DNA from: Modestobacter muralis
Lineage (GTDB): Bacteria; Actinomycetota; Actinomycetes; Mycobacteriales; Geodermatophilaceae
Direction of reading: 5' to 3'
DNA length: 64,000 nt
NCBI RefSeq assembly: GCF_010682105.1
Contig: NZ_JAAGWH010000017.1
Coordinates: 28,059 to 92,058 of the forward strand
Shown here: positions 63,928 to 64,000 of the stretch, in pieces
How positions within the stretch are numbered: the first letter of the stretch is position 1
Layout: each line of letters begins with the position of its first letter
Program-made: the position numbers and the translations under genes
The notes under the pieces: model-generated
The model's database searches: none
Seen by the model: the letters and a program-made list of their open reading frames with translations, nothing else
What the model was told of the DNA's origin: nothing

Positions 63928-64000
63928 GCAGCCGGTGCGGACCCCGCGACGCGGGCGGCCGGTGCGGACGCCGCGGCGCGGGCGGCCGGTGCGGACGCCG
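63928..64000. repeat. 27-bp GC-rich tandem repeat at the window edge
   Basis: Units start at 63928, 63955 and 63982, each like GCGGCCGGTGCGGACGCCGC plus GGCGCGG; at least 2.7 copies, continuing beyond the window. 27 is a multiple of three. It lies upstream of holA; which gene, if any, it belongs to cannot be seen. Confidence 0.7.

Overview
The window is high-GC actinobacterial chromosome with dense overlapping genes, many GTG starts and many ATGA/GTGA stop-start overlaps. A selenocysteine tRNA with anticodon CUA at 56.8 kb points to Geodermatophilaceae (Geodermatophilus/Blastococcus type): UAG-decoding tRNA-Sec has been reported there. Family and genus are inference.

Layout. 0-16 kb is accessory: an amide-use cluster (AmiC-like binding protein end, APC permease, acetamidase/formamidase), a DUF4396 membrane protein behind a CsoR-like operator, a GH13 alpha-glucosidase, and a probable sulfur-scavenging operon. 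That operon has a cysteine-containing leader peptide, a TauD-type dioxygenase and an Opu/ProXVW-type ABC importer. Then come an alpha/beta hydrolase, a VOC protein, a MmyB-type regulator facing an MFS transporter, an AAA ATPase, a lower-GC DUF7002-like gene and tRNA-Asn. From 16 to 64 kb the core is the conserved actinobacterial housekeeping string dnaG - dusB - glyS - uppS - recO - era - cytidine-deaminase-like - corC-like - ybeY - phoH - HIT - rsmE - dnaJ - hrcA - hemW - lepA - rpsT - holA. Accessory cassettes interrupt it: an AbiEi-like gene between two large palindromes, a chemoreceptor, two histidine kinase/response regulator pairs (one with an ABC exporter), an SDR/regulator pair, a PhnD/selenate-type ABC importer, recQ, and the selenocysteine cluster.

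Stand-outs. (1) The selenocysteine cluster selC-selA-selB with divergent selD, whose tRNA-Sec carries anticodon CUA, so Sec is read at UAG while at least five genes here still end in TAG. (2) A four-copy 41-bp tandem duplication of the histidine kinase stop/response regulator start junction. It creates three 14-codon reading frames chained by ATGA/GTGA overlaps. (3) A 315-residue LAGLIDADG intein splitting the DnaG zinc finger at a metal-ligand cysteine. (4) The leader-peptide-controlled TauD plus Opu-type importer. (5) Families of intergenic palindromic repeats that sit on gene junctions and in places supply start codons or N-termini. (6) Two likely CTG start codons and many leaderless TAnnnT-N6/7-start arrangements.

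How parts work together. The housekeeping genes cover replication (dnaG, holA), translation and ribosome or tRNA maturation (glyS, dusB, rsmE, ybeY, era, lepA, rpsT), repair (recO, recQ), cell-wall lipid carrier (uppS) and heat shock (hrcA with CIRCE, dnaJ). The Sec genes form a complete charging and delivery set (SelD selenophosphate, SelA conversion on the tRNA, SelB delivery), but no selenoprotein lies in the window. All functions are read from sequence by eye; no database search was run.
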